Positions 19,086-28,365 are shown, numbered from the stretch's first letter. The stretch: 64,000 nt of DNA from Dysgonomonas sp. 25 (GCF_010501075.1 NZ_QVMN01000006.1:179139-243138); one strand, 5' to 3'. Notes: generated from the sequence alone by a model not told the origin. Program-made: numbers and translations.

Positions 19086-19125
19086 GCATGATTCGGCGGA
19101 ATAACGAGCCTAAAATCCTTAAAAG

Positions 19126-19656
19126 CTACTTACTTATATGATTTTTGATTGTATATTGGTCGTCTTTGTATACGATGAAAGAGAGTATCCAGTTTTTGCC
19201 GGATTCTGCGATTTTTGCGGCATTCCGCTCTTCGAGGTATTGCTCAATTGTACTGTTCTGGAAGGCATCGACAAATGAGAGTGCCTCGTAGGGAGTTATG
19301 TCGGCAGAGGTTTGTATGTATTCGCCGATATCCTGTTCGTCCCTGTTTTTTGCTTTACGGGCATTGTAAAAAGTTGTCATCTTGTTATGGGCAACATACG
19401 ATATACATTGATAATTGCCTGCTTTGTCGATGGATTCGACCATAAATACCGAATCGGGATTCAGTATATTGCGGTTGATAGACGAGATGACTGCCGTCCG
19501 GGCTTTGAATAGCTCCTCGCGTTCCTGAAAGTGGCCGGTCGATTTGTTCAGTTCGGCCAAAAGGGCTTTTGCCTCTTCTTCGGCATTTGTTCCGGTACAG
19601 CTGGCGAGAAGAATTAAAGCAGTAAGTAAAAGTGTTGTGGATAAGGATTTGGACAT
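19126..19656 (-). CDS. Small lipoprotein of unknown function
   Basis: A 176-residue protein. The signal LLLTALILLASC with a lipobox (Cys at about residue 20) marks it as a membrane-anchored lipoprotein. A short helical stretch (about residues 25-65) is followed by a mixed region (NPDSVFMVESIDKAGNYQCI, NKMTTFYNARK) that looks like a small alpha/beta fold; no family is recognised. It starts 13 bases after the end of manC on the same strand, so the two may share a transcript. It ends 82 bases before the start of ahcY. Confidence 0.8.
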   Translation of the reverse strand: MSKSLSTTLLLTALILLASCTGTNAEEEAKALLAELNKSTGHFQEREELFKARTAVISSINRNILNPDSVFMVESIDKAGNYQCISYVAHNKMTTFYNARKAKNRDEQDIGEYIQTSADITPYEALSFVDAFQNSTIEQYLEERNAAKIAESGKNWILSFIVYKDDQYTIKNHISK

Positions 19657-19669
19657 TAGATACTATTGA

Positions 19670-20755
19670 TTATATATAATCTTCTCCGTATTTAAGTTTC
19701 ACATCGGTTACAAATTGTCTGATACGTTGCTCTTCGTCTTTTTTGCATATAAGCAGGACATTGTCCGATTCGGCAACAATGTATCCGTCCAATCCTTGTA
19801 TCACGGCTAATCTGTCGGACGGGAGCGTCACGACATTCTTGGTGCTGTCGTAGAACAAGGTTTTCGGCGAAAGGCTGGCATTGGCATTTTCGTCTTTATC
19901 GGATATGTCGTAGAGCGATCCCCATGTTCCTAAGTCAGACCATCCGAAATCGGCTGCCTGTACATATACGTTAGACGATTTTTCCATGATGCCGTAGTCT
20001 ATCGATATATTCGGGCAGAACGGGAAGTTTTCGTTGATGAAGTTTATCTCCTCTTTGGTTCCGAATGTAGAAATTCCTGTATCGAAGCGATTGGTAATTT
20101 CCGGCAGGTGTTCGCGGAACGATTCGAGAATTGTCGTGGTATTCCAGATGAAGATACCTGAATTCCAAAGGAACTCGCCGCTTTCGTAGAATACTTTCGC
20201 CAAGTCTAAGTTCGGCTTTTCGGTAAAAACTTTTACTTTGGTTACTCCGTCGAGCTCGTTGTCGCTCATCTGGATATATCCGTATCCTGTTTCGGGGCGG
20301 CTCGGGCGTATGCCTAAAGTCAGCAATACGGGATGTTTCTCTACGAAAGAAAAGCCGTTCTCGATGACAGACAGAAAGTTGTCTTCTTTGAGTATCAGGT
20401 GATCCGAAGGAGCTACAACGATGTTGGCTTTCGGATTGATAGCATTGATATGATAAGTTGCCAAAGCGATGCAAGGCGCAGTATTACGGCGCATTGGTTC
20501 TGCCAGAATCTGGCTCGGATTCAGTTCCGGCAATTCCTGGGCAATCATTTCGGCATAGTCTTTATTGGTTACGATAAAGATATTTTCGATGGGGAGTATC
20601 TTTTTGAAGCGGTCGAAAGTCATTTGCAGCAATGAGCGTCCTGTCCCGAAAAAGTCAAGGAATTGTTTCGGGCGGGCTTCCCTGCTGAAAGGCCAGAAGC
20701 GGCTTCCGATACCGCCACTCATTATAACGCAATAGTTGTTTTGATTTTTTTCCAT
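19670..20755 (-). CDS. manC: Mannose-1-phosphate guanylyltransferase
   Basis: Makes GDP-mannose from GTP and mannose 1-phosphate, for surface polysaccharide, GDP-fucose or glycolipid synthesis. The signature IMSGGIGSRFWPFSRE at residues 11-26, then RPKQFLDFFG, is that of the GMP family. ILAEPMRRNTAPCIALA near residues 80-96 and VAPSDHLIL near 114-122 also fit. At 361 residues it has only the guanylyltransferase part and lacks the C-terminal mannose-6-phosphate isomerase domain of bifunctional forms. A strong promoter lies at 20778-20808. Confidence 0.95.
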   Translation of the reverse strand: MEKNQNNYCVIMSGGIGSRFWPFSREARPKQFLDFFGTGRSLLQMTFDRFKKILPIENIFIVTNKDYAEMIAQELPELNPSQILAEPMRRNTAPCIALATYHINAINPKANIVVAPSDHLILKEDNFLSVIENGFSFVEKHPVLLTLGIRPSRPETGYGYIQMSDNELDGVTKVKVFTEKPNLDLAKVFYESGEFLWNSGIFIWNTTTILESFREHLPEITNRFDTGISTFGTKEEINFINENFPFCPNISIDYGIMEKSSNVYVQAADFGWSDLGTWGSLYDISDKDENANASLSPKTLFYDSTKNVVTLPSDRLAVIQGLDGYIVAESDNVLLICKKDEEQRIRQFVTDVKLKYGEDYI

Positions 20756-20777
20756 TACTTTATCTATAAAATGTACG

Positions 20778-20808
20778 CAAAGTTACAGCTAAAGGTAATA
20801 CAAACAAA
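20778..20808 (-). promoter_or_regulatory. Promoter of manC
   Basis: On the minus strand TTTG (20808-20805), 19 bases, then TAACTTTG (20785-20778). Both boxes match the Bacteroidetes housekeeping consensus. The -7 box is 22 bases before the start codon. Confidence 0.75.
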
Positions 20809-20870
20809 GGAAAAAGCAGTGATAGGAAGAAAAAATATGTGACAGATTGTAAAAAAGTCTTATCATATAA

Positions 20871-20900
20871 TTGCTTGTTTGAAAAATATATGTATTTTTG
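20871..20900 (+). promoter_or_regulatory. Promoter of tRNA-Leu
   Basis: TTG (20871-20873), a 19-base spacer, then TATTTTTG (20893-20900). The -7 box ends 10 bases before the first base of the tRNA. The spacing is the same as in the manC promoter. Confidence 0.75.
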
Positions 20901-20910
20901 CACCTCATAA

Positions 20911-20994
20911 GCCCAGATGGCGGAATCGGTAGACGCGCTGGTCTCAAACACCAGTGGATTCACTTCCATCCCGGTTCGATCCCGGGTCTGGGTA
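20911..20994 (+). tRNA. tRNA-Leu (anticodon CAA)
   Basis: An 84-base class II tRNA. The acceptor stem is 20911-20917 with 20987-20993 (first pair G-U). The anticodon stem is 20938-20942 with 20950-20954, around the loop CTCAAAC with anticodon CAA at 20945-20947, reading UUG. A short variable arm follows, then the T stem 20970-20974 with 20982-20986 and loop TTCGATC. Position 20994 is the discriminator A, as expected for leucine. The CCA end is not encoded. Confidence 0.95.
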
Positions 20995-21000
20995 CTGAAG

Positions 21001-21032
21001 CGGAGAAAGTTGAAAAACTCTCTCCGTTTTTT
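21001..21032 (+). terminator. Terminator after tRNA-Leu
   Basis: A stem 21001-21009 with 21018-21026 (one mismatch), followed by six T, starting seven bases after the tRNA. Confidence 0.8.
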
Positions 21033-21267
21033 GTTTTCGTTCCTCGTAACTCATTGGTTTGTTGATAGGTTAGATCTGAAACTTTGTTCAAGAAATTGCT
21101 TCGAAGATAGAATCTATCTTCCTGTGGTGTAAAGGAATTGAGATGTCGGTATGGCTGATTGCCAAAGAATTACTATTTTAGCTGGTGATAAAAACAGAAA
21201 CAATGGAAAAGCTATCCGAAATGCATATAGTATTTCAGAATTAGCTGTGATTTTTCAAACCTCGTCA

Positions 21268-21852
21268 ATGTTTAACAACCTCAAAATATACTGTAAGAAA
21301 ATAGTCCCTTTAACAGATGATGAACTTAATATTGTTGATAAATATTTTGAAGTCAAAAAGTTGAAGAGGAAAGATTTTTTATTACAAGATGGAAAAGTCT
21401 GCAATTTCATTGCTTTTATTGCTAATGGGGTTATAAGGCATTTTCATATTAAGGATGGTGTAGAAAAGACTTGTAATATTTCTTTCGAAAATTCGTGGGT
21501 GACTGACTTTCAAAGTTTTACAAGTGGTTCGTCTTGCGTTATGAATTTGCAGGCAATGGAACCCACAATAGTGTTTGTCATCAAAAAAGAAGACTTATAC
21601 AGATTATACAACGAATGTCATAAATACGAAACATTTGGCAGACTTATGGTAGAACATGCTGCCCAATATGCGACAGAAATTGCAATGTCACTTTCATCTG
21701 AAAAGCCAGAGGAAAGATTTCAGAACTTACTAACTAAACATCCAAACATATTTCAACGAGTTCCCCGAAAATATATAGCTGACTTTTTAGGAATAAGACC
21801 TGAAAGTTTGAGCAGAATTCAAAAAAGAATTCACCTGAAACGAAAATCTTAA
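21268..21852 (+). CDS. Crp/Fnr-like transcriptional regulator
   Basis: A 194-residue protein. Residues 15-115 form a cyclic-nucleotide-binding-like beta-roll (FLLQDGKVCNFIAFIANGVI, then CNISFENSWVTDF). Residues 150-190 form a short helix-turn-helix (VPRKYIADFLGIRPESLSRI). It lacks the cysteines of Fnr-type iron-sulfur sensors. It resembles small Bacteroidetes Crp-like regulators that often sit beside the gene they control. The frame is open from 21151, but the ATG at 21268 fits the family N-terminus (KIVPLTDDELNIVDKYF). The gene is AT-rich. The next gene begins 51 bases later in the same direction and is the natural candidate for its target. Confidence 0.85.
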   Translation: MFNNLKIYCKKIVPLTDDELNIVDKYFEVKKLKRKDFLLQDGKVCNFIAFIANGVIRHFHIKDGVEKTCNISFENSWVTDFQSFTSGSSCVMNLQAMEPTIVFVIKKEDLYRLYNECHKYETFGRLMVEHAAQYATEIAMSLSSEKPEERFQNLLTKHPNIFQRVPRKYIADFLGIRPESLSRIQKRIHLKRKS

Positions 21853-21903
21853 CTTAAGTCATCGTCTACAGCCTTACTGTCTTTATACTTTTGTAACCAA
21901 AAG

Positions 21904-22653
21904 ATGAAAAAAATTATGGACATGGTAACAAACGACAGCCTCATAGAACAGCATTTGGATTTTTCAAAAGTAAAAGCCTTTGAATATCAATTAGATGATG
22001 TTATGGAATTGATTGATATGGCTGAATTGAAAATCAAACTTAAAGAAGTTGAACAGGAATATAAGCAAAATCCGACAGAAATTAATAAAACCCGACTTGG
22101 CATTATTTTCCACGAAACAGCATTAAATCTTTCGTTCTTCTCCAAAACAACATTTAAAGGCTATGCAAAAAGAAGCTTTGATACATTAAGCGAACTCTTC
22201 AACTCGGCTAACACATCAAAAGAATTATTGCCATTTATTGCTTCCTACCGGGCGTCAGCTCTATCGCTGGTATGCGCAGAAACTAAAAAGTTGAAATTAT
22301 TGGGGGAAGCATTTGCCTTGTTTAACGAAGCAGTGAAAAATTATTCGGCAGTTTCCTATTTACCTGAGTTCTTACGAGGAAGCGTTGCCGAAAATCTACC
22401 TTGGTTCTTCTTCGCAAAAAGAAAATTGGCAAAACAAGATTTTCAGTCCATCATAGACAAGCAAAATAAGAATGAAGAATATGCTAATTGGAAAGTAATA
22501 AGTTTTACTTATTGGGCTTGGGCAAAGCAACGACAAAGTTCTAAATATAGGACTCAGGCATTAGACTACCTTGACAAAGCAATAGCATTAGACCCCAACT
22601 ACAAAGCAGGGCGAGAAAGAGCAGAAAAGTTGAAAATGAAGTTGACAAAATGA
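21904..22653 (+). CDS. TPR-like protein of unknown function
   Basis: A 249-residue cytosolic protein with no signal peptide. It is almost entirely helical. The end (residues 215-245, ALDYLDKAIALDPNYKAG) matches a tetratricopeptide repeat; earlier parts (about 115-150, AFALFNEAVKNYSAVSYLP) look like degenerate repeats. No family with a known role is recognised. Such proteins usually serve as binding scaffolds. It follows a Crp-like regulator by 51 bases, and both are AT-richer than the surrounding genes, so they may have come in together. Confidence 0.75.
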   Translation: MKKIMDMVTNDSLIEQHLDFSKVKAFEYQLDDVMELIDMAELKIKLKEVEQEYKQNPTEINKTRLGIIFHETALNLSFFSKTTFKGYAKRSFDTLSELFNSANTSKELLPFIASYRASALSLVCAETKKLKLLGEAFALFNEAVKNYSAVSYLPEFLRGSVAENLPWFFFAKRKLAKQDFQSIIDKQNKNEEYANWKVISFTYWAWAKQRQSSKYRTQALDYLDKAIALDPNYKAGRERAEKLKMKLTK

Positions 22654-22757
22654 GGCTACAGTTAACAAGCGTAACTACAGAACAATCTCGATTCCCAAGT
22701 CAGAATCAGGAATAAATTTCCAATATTCGCTTAGCCTCCCTTCTGGTAATACTCCAA

Positions 22758-22795
22758 GAGGCTACCTCATCATTGTGAGACAGCCTCATTTCTCT
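22758..22795. terminator. Possible terminator between convergent genes
   Basis: An imperfect hairpin (GAGGCT at 22758-22763 with AGCCTC at 22782-22787, plus an inner CTCA/TGAG pairing) lies between the TPR-like gene and the converging GH2 gene. The T-run is weak on both strands. Confidence 0.5.
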
Positions 22796-22811
22796 GTATA
22801 AATTTAATTTA

Positions 22812-24620
22812 TTATTTCTTATACATTTCCGGTTCTTTGGAGAAAATCGCTTTGATGCGTGACATATCGAACTTGGGGGTACGATCGTAATTGTATATAC
22901 CATTCTGTTCTTGTTCGATATCTGTTAATTGCGTGTAGCAATGACCACGTACATAAGGAGTGGCTATGATTGCATCCATCAAGCCTTCCAGACGTGTATA
23001 AAATTCATTGAGTTCTTTTGGTGTTGAGCCATATCCCCATGAACTTCCTTCGTTTACTTTATCTACCCATCTGATTCCTCCCCATTCGTCGAGCAGATAG
23101 GGTTGCCCTGTGTATAATGAAAAGTCATTTCTCTTGTCATAGTGGATAGGTTCTTCCATCTCCATAAGAATTTCGCGCATTCTTTGAGGGTCTTGCTCAT
23201 ACTCATGAACAGTCCACATGTCAGCTATAACATATGTCCAGCCACTCACGCCGTTTACCGGACGATAATCGAGCCCATGAGTCAGGGTATATGTATCGCG
23301 CACCAGCCTATCAAAAGGCGGATAATCATTTCCGACCGGACGCCATATTTCGTTGAAAGGTGTCCATGTAATTATCGAAGGATGGTTGCGATCGCGAAGT
23401 ATTATTTCCTGCCATTCACCCAAGAAGTTACGGGCTGATTCAATTTGATGAGGTTGCATCCCCCAACTTGCACCCTCGGCCCATGTCAGATATCCGAGCT
23501 TGTCTGCCCAATAGTGGAATCGTTCATCGAAAACTTTTTGGTGAAGGCGTGCTCCGTTGAATCCTGCAGCCATAGAAAGTTCGATGTCACGCTTCAGATC
23601 GGCGTCGGTAGGCGCAGTCCAAAGGCCTTCGGGATAGAAACCCTGATCGAGAACAAGACGCTGGTAAAGAGGTTTATTATTGAGATAAATCTGGTCACCC
23701 TCGATATGTATCTTGCGCAAACCGGCGTATGATTTCACTTGGTCAATAACTTTCCCATCCACATTCAATACGTCGAACTCTATATCGTAAAGGAAAGGCG
23801 ATTCAGGCGACCATGTTTTCGGATTCTTAAGGGAGAGTATCGCAAAATTGTTTTCCGATGCGGGTACGGTAACAGTTGTTACTACTTTTCCTCCATCTTT
23901 TACGGTTGCGCGTAATTTTTGCCCTTTTTCTACGCTGTAGAAGCTTGGACGCACGACAAAACGTTTTCCATCCAGATCAGGAACTATATATACATTTTTA
24001 AGTCCACTCTTTTCAACGGCTTCCATCCAAACAGTAGACCATATCCCCGTTACGCGTGTATAGTTCGGCCCATTCGAATAGTATTCCTGACTTTGTTTTC
24101 CCGAAGGCTGGTGCCCTGAGCGGCGTTCGTCAGCTACCTGCACAACCAGGTCGTATTCTTTACCTGCTTCAACAAACCGTGTCAGATCAACACTGAAAGA
24201 AGAAGTACCTCCCCAATGCCTGCCGGCTACTTCGCCATTGATATATATGGTGGATTCGTAATCTACTCCTCCGAAGTTGAGCATGACATTCTTTCCTTTC
24301 CAGTTTGCCGGAATCATTAACTTGCGGTGATACCACATTGCTTCTATAAAGTCTTTGTATTCTACGCCGGATAGCTTACTTTCCGGGCAGAATGGGACGA
24401 GTATATTGCCGTCGAATCCCTTACTTTCGTGTAACTTGCGTTCGATCCCCGACTTGCCGAAGTCAAATGTATAACTCCATGTTCCATTGAGGTTTACCCA
24501 TGCCTTTCTTTCGAATTGTGGACGAGGGTATTCGGGACGCGGCAGATTACCTTGTGCATGCAGGCACAAGACCGCGAAAATAGCTGTAGCTATTGTACAT
24601 ACAATTTTTCTCATTATCAT
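22812..24620 (-). CDS. Secreted GH2 glycoside hydrolase
   Basis: A 602-residue enzyme of glycoside hydrolase family 2 (beta-galactosidase/glucuronidase group). A signal peptide (residues 1-23, ending CLHAQ) is followed by a sugar-binding jelly roll (about 35-185), an immunoglobulin-like domain (about 190-290) and a TIM barrel (about 300-600). The predicted acid/base glutamate is in TPFNEIW near residue 424, and the nucleophile in LLDEWGGI near residue 515. The exact sugar cannot be read from the sequence. It starts 21 bases after the DUF418 gene, which is probably cotranscribed. It is related to the second GH2 enzyme at 26050-28365 but lacks that protein's C-terminal domain. Confidence 0.92.
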   Translation of the reverse strand: MIMRKIVCTIATAIFAVLCLHAQGNLPRPEYPRPQFERKAWVNLNGTWSYTFDFGKSGIERKLHESKGFDGNILVPFCPESKLSGVEYKDFIEAMWYHRKLMIPANWKGKNVMLNFGGVDYESTIYINGEVAGRHWGGTSSFSVDLTRFVEAGKEYDLVVQVADERRSGHQPSGKQSQEYYSNGPNYTRVTGIWSTVWMEAVEKSGLKNVYIVPDLDGKRFVVRPSFYSVEKGQKLRATVKDGGKVVTTVTVPASENNFAILSLKNPKTWSPESPFLYDIEFDVLNVDGKVIDQVKSYAGLRKIHIEGDQIYLNNKPLYQRLVLDQGFYPEGLWTAPTDADLKRDIELSMAAGFNGARLHQKVFDERFHYWADKLGYLTWAEGASWGMQPHQIESARNFLGEWQEIILRDRNHPSIITWTPFNEIWRPVGNDYPPFDRLVRDTYTLTHGLDYRPVNGVSGWTYVIADMWTVHEYEQDPQRMREILMEMEEPIHYDKRNDFSLYTGQPYLLDEWGGIRWVDKVNEGSSWGYGSTPKELNEFYTRLEGLMDAIIATPYVRGHCYTQLTDIEQEQNGIYNYDRTPKFDMSRIKAIFSKEPEMYKK

Positions 24621-24641
24621 TTTGTTTTAAAGTTATATGAT

Positions 24642-25814
24642 TTATCCTTTCCCTATTTTAATCCATGTCGCCTTTTTCCATAGCCATTCTAATGGGCCTT
24701 GGCGATGCGAACGAAGCCACCAGCGGCAGAAGAAGAACTGTAAAAGAAATACGCCTATACCCATCAGAAAGCATACAGTGATGCCTGTGTGTTCGAAAAG
24801 CCTTAATCCCCAGTTGTAGAATAAGAACCCTCCCAGCAAAGACTGCGACAGGTAGTTCGTCAGGCTCATGCGTCCATAAGGTGCTAATGTATGCAGAACG
24901 CCTCTAAGCTTTGTCAGGTAATAGAGAAGTATTATGCCGGCAAACAATATGGCTGTAAATGCAATATTAGAGAGCGATTTGAGTATAAGGGTGGAAGGTA
25001 CAAGTAATGCCTCGCGGCCGATGAAGTCGGGGAGTACGGCTATCAGGCCGTAAATCGGGAAAAAGGCAAAGGTGGCTATGATGAATACTTTAACCCAAAC
25101 CTTGATATTCTTCTCCGAATAAGGGAACAGGCTGCTGCGTCCTATCAGCATACCTACCATAAACAAGGCTGCGGTTTGCGTAACCCTTCCGTGCAATATC
25201 ATCCAGCCCATATTGGCCACATTGCCCGTCCATATGGCTGTTTTACACATTTCGAGGAAAGAACCTTCTTTCTGGGCGGCATTGACTATCTCCCAGTATG
25301 GCCCGTCGAACTCGGCATTCATTGTAAAATCGGGGTTGATAAGTGCATAAATCAGTTGCCCCCATTCCAGTGGTTGCAGCAAAAGAACGATTGCTATAAT
25401 GGCGACTGTCCGGGTAGAAAGCCGGCAAACTGCAATCAGCACGTAACCGACCAATGCATAGAGCACCAATATTTCGCCGGGAAATAGCGTCGAATTGATG
25501 CAGGCTATAACAAATAGCAATATCAATCGCCAGGCAAACCGCCCACGAAAATCTTTCCCTTTCTTGAGTTGATTGTTATCCTGAATAAAGAAACTGAACC
25601 CGAAAAGTAACGCAAAGATACAGTAGGCTTTACCGGAAAAGGCAAAAAATATGCCATCCCAGATAACCTTATCTGTGAACATCAGCAGGCTGTTGGTTTC
25701 TTCCGGATGGCTGTTGAGGCTGAAGCGCTCGATAAAATGTATAAGGGTAATTCCCATTACAGCAAAACCTCGTAATACGTCTGCTATTTCTATGCGGTTA
25801 TTACTGGTCGACAT
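24642..25814 (-). CDS. DUF418 family membrane protein
   Basis: A 390-residue inner-membrane protein with about eight to ten predicted helices. The start (IEIADVLRGFAVMGITLIHFIERFS) is typical of the DUF418/YeiB group. The C-terminal DUF418 region includes APYGRMSLTNYLSQSLLG near residue 325 and ends in RWWLRSHRQGPLEWLWKK. The function of the family is not settled; some members resemble acyltransferase-3 proteins. The frame can be extended to a GTG at 25829, but the ATG at 25814 fits the family better. A -7 box lies at 25873-25880. The GH2 gene follows at once, suggesting shared regulation. Confidence 0.88.
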   Translation of the reverse strand: MSTSNNRIEIADVLRGFAVMGITLIHFIERFSLNSHPEETNSLLMFTDKVIWDGIFFAFSGKAYCIFALLFGFSFFIQDNNQLKKGKDFRGRFAWRLILLFVIACINSTLFPGEILVLYALVGYVLIAVCRLSTRTVAIIAIVLLLQPLEWGQLIYALINPDFTMNAEFDGPYWEIVNAAQKEGSFLEMCKTAIWTGNVANMGWMILHGRVTQTAALFMVGMLIGRSSLFPYSEKNIKVWVKVFIIATFAFFPIYGLIAVLPDFIGREALLVPSTLILKSLSNIAFTAILFAGIILLYYLTKLRGVLHTLAPYGRMSLTNYLSQSLLGGFLFYNWGLRLFEHTGITVCFLMGIGVFLLQFFFCRWWLRSHRQGPLEWLWKKATWIKIGKG

Positions 25815-25872
25815 GGTGGTTGGTTGCACGTGGTTCAGATTAAAATGTTAACATATTCATTTACTGGCAGTA

Positions 25873-25880
25873 CAAATCTA
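25873..25880 (-). promoter_or_regulatory. -7 promoter box of the DUF418-GH2 operon
   Basis: On the minus strand it reads TAGATTTG, matching TAnnTTTG, 58 bases before the DUF418 ATG. A TTTG lies 24 bases further up, a longer spacer than usual. Confidence 0.45.
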
Positions 25881-25992
25881 TTATAAACCTTTGGTGTTTC
25901 CTAACAAATGCTATTCAATAAATAGCAAAATATGGTCTATAAAAGCTTTTCCGGATGGATGATATAGCCTGTGAGGATTAACTTCGGAAAGC

Positions 25993-26029
25993 AAAAACGC
26001 CCTGATAGAAAATCTGTCAGGGCGCTTTT
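25993..26029. terminator. Terminator after the second GH2 gene
   Basis: An 8-bp perfect stem (25998-26005 with 26017-26024) with T-runs on both strands. It serves the minus-strand GH2 gene ending at 26050. Confidence 0.8.
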
Positions 26030-26049
26030 TATAGGGAAAATAAGTTTAC

Positions 26050-28365
26050 TTAATGAATGGTATCGATGGCTACGTCATAGATACAGAAGCCAAGATCGAT
26101 AAACTGGTTGCCTTCTTTGTTGAGGCATTTCACGGCTATCAGGTTCGGTTGATTCGGTTTGATTGTCGCTTTTGCCTCCTCACTGATTTCAACTACTTTG
26201 TAGCGGTTGGTAAATTTAGGAAGGGAAGCAGCAAGTACACCGTTGATGTAGATCTCGCAATCTTCGTCGTGGAAAACCAACATTCTCAACTTAGACAAGT
26301 CACTTCTGTTCAGGTCTTTGAAATCTTCCCATTTTCTTAAATAGATATGGGATGTATTCCATTTCGTGTTGTTGCTTGCACCTTGCAGCGAACCGTTTCC
26401 GAATCCGGCAGCACCTGTTTTCCATGCATTGTCTTCGAATGAGGTATTTTTCCATGCATTTCCAGAAAGTGGTTTATCCGACATATAATATTTCCATTTG
26501 CTGACCATCTCTCCTGCGCGGGAGGTAGGGACGAGGATTTTGGAGGTGTGGGTGATATTCCGCTCGATAGCTTGTCTTATCTCGGCCAATTGAGCATCAT
26601 TTACTTTTACCACCTTGCGGTCATAAGTAATCAGACCGTTTTCTTCGTCTTCAACATCGGTAATCTGGGTATAAACGGCAGCACATAGCCCGTTTGCCTG
26701 TAGACCTAATATCTGGTTTGTGAAGTTAACAAACCTGTCTTTCAATTCTTCCTGAGAATGTACCTCTGTATATTGCATCTTACTTCCTCCGATCCAACGG
26801 TGGCCATTGACCAGATAGGTGATACCTCCATACTCGCCGCATACCGATGCCCGTCTATTGACAGGATTAGGCAAAACGTTCGGCTCGGGATACCAGTGTG
26901 TATCTTTTATGTCGCCACACTCATAGTCGTTCCATCCGCTGGCAGCATTGATGAGGCGGTGAGGATCTGTTTCCTGTGCAATAGCAACACTTTTACGCGT
27001 TGTTGCTTCGTCGGGCTGTCCCCAGCTTTCGTTGTAGACAGTCCACAGCACGATAGAAGGATGGTTTTCCAACGACTTCATTATTCTTACCATTTCATCG
27101 TGGAAGTTATCCCTCAAATCCATATTCTTTTCGCCTATGATTTTGCCGTTTTCGCCGAATCCCGGATTCGGAATGTCTTGCCAGACAAGGATTCCCATTT
27201 TGTCGCAATGGTAGTACCAACGGGCAGGCTCGACCTTGATATGCTTGCGGGACATATTCATACCGAACTCTTTTATCTTTTCCAGATCGAATTTCAATGC
27301 TTCTTCGGTTGGTGCGGTATAAACGCCGTCAGGCCAATAGCCCTGATCGAGTACACCATAGTGGAAATAAGGCTTGTTGTTGAGGTGCATGATAGGATGG
27401 CCGTTGAAATATTCTACGCTGATCTTCCGCATACCAAAGTAGCTGTCTACTTTGTCTATCACCTTGTCTTTTCCGGTAAGTTCTACGGTCAAATCGTACA
27501 AAAATGGAGATTCGGGACTCCACAGTTTCATATCTTTTATGGCAATCGGCAACTCTTTATTGATGTCGGCATGGGTTGTCGTCATCAGCAACTTTTTACC
27601 GTCATAAATTTTGATAGTCGCTTTGGTATCTGCCTGTGCATTTTCGGCTAATACCTTGATATTGATAGTTGCGTTGTCTACATCGGGTACGATTACTAAC
27701 TTTTCGATATGGGTTTTCGGTACTGACTCTAACCATACTGTTTGCCAGATACCTGTAGCAGGCGTGTACCAGATTATCTTTTCGCCTATCTTCTGTTTTC
27801 CGTGCGGATATCCTCCAAATTCCTGATAGTCCTGAACGAAGACACAGATTTCCTGTTCTTTCTTATTGGTAAGGGCATCGGTGATATTGAAAGAGAACGG
27901 ATCGAATCCTCCTGTATGTTGACCTACCTTTTTCCCGTTGACATATACTTCGCATTTCCAGTCTACAGCGCCGAAATGAAGGAGTACGTCTTCTTTCTTC
28001 ATGTTATTCGGGATGGTAAATTTCCTGCGATAGGCGAACACTTTTCCTTTATTATCGGCATGGTTGGTATCCATTATGCCCGAAATGGCAGATTCCATAG
28101 CGAAAGGAACGAGTATTTTCTTGTCATACTTTTGCGAGGCGTTGTAAGTCATAGCCTCTACTTTGGTAAAATCCCATAGCCCGTTAAGATTCAGCCAGTT
28201 GCTTCTGGTCATCTGCGGACGGGGATATTCGTCTAATACTTTTTTGGGGTCTACCTTTTCGGCCCAAGGTGTCATAATACGCGCCTGCTTCATTTCCCAC
28301 TTTTGTGCAAAGGAGAAAGAGAAGGCAAAACAAGATAAGAGTAGAATTAAGTTTAATTTTCTCAT
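26050..28365 (-). CDS. Secreted GH2 glycoside hydrolase with an extra C-terminal domain
   Basis: A 771-residue GH2 enzyme. The ATG at 28365 is chosen because it gives a good signal peptide (LILLLSCFAFSFSFAQ); an earlier ATG at 28410 would add 15 residues ahead of it. Jelly roll, immunoglobulin-like and TIM-barrel domains follow. The predicted acid/base is in TVYNESWGQ near residue 446, the nucleophile in VCGEYGGI near 510. After about residue 620 a beta-sandwich-like domain is added (WKYYMSDKPLSGNAWKNTSF onward, ending FIDLGFCIYDVAID). Such domains occur at the ends of other Bacteroidetes glycosidases. Substrate unknown. It ends 236 bases before the DUF418-GH2 operon on the same strand, with a terminator between them. 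Confidence 0.92.
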   Translation of the reverse strand: MRKLNLILLLSCFAFSFSFAQKWEMKQARIMTPWAEKVDPKKVLDEYPRPQMTRSNWLNLNGLWDFTKVEAMTYNASQKYDKKILVPFAMESAISGIMDTNHADNKGKVFAYRRKFTIPNNMKKEDVLLHFGAVDWKCEVYVNGKKVGQHTGGFDPFSFNITDALTNKKEQEICVFVQDYQEFGGYPHGKQKIGEKIIWYTPATGIWQTVWLESVPKTHIEKLVIVPDVDNATINIKVLAENAQADTKATIKIYDGKKLLMTTTHADINKELPIAIKDMKLWSPESPFLYDLTVELTGKDKVIDKVDSYFGMRKISVEYFNGHPIMHLNNKPYFHYGVLDQGYWPDGVYTAPTEEALKFDLEKIKEFGMNMSRKHIKVEPARWYYHCDKMGILVWQDIPNPGFGENGKIIGEKNMDLRDNFHDEMVRIMKSLENHPSIVLWTVYNESWGQPDEATTRKSVAIAQETDPHRLINAASGWNDYECGDIKDTHWYPEPNVLPNPVNRRASVCGEYGGITYLVNGHRWIGGSKMQYTEVHSQEELKDRFVNFTNQILGLQANGLCAAVYTQITDVEDEENGLITYDRKVVKVNDAQLAEIRQAIERNITHTSKILVPTSRAGEMVSKWKYYMSDKPLSGNAWKNTSFEDNAWKTGAAGFGNGSLQGASNNTKWNTSHIYLRKWEDFKDLNRSDLSKLRMLVFHDEDCEIYINGVLAASLPKFTNRYKVVEISEEAKATIKPNQPNLIAVKCLNKEGNQFIDLGFCIYDVAIDTIH

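Noticed and set aside
20917..21132. 71-codon frame covering the tRNA-Leu gene
   Set aside because: It runs through the tRNA and its terminator, so it is not a protein gene.
26758..27651. Open frame of 297 codons on the + strand opposite the second GH2 gene
   Set aside because: Fully antisense to a well-supported enzyme gene, with no domain or promoter of its own.
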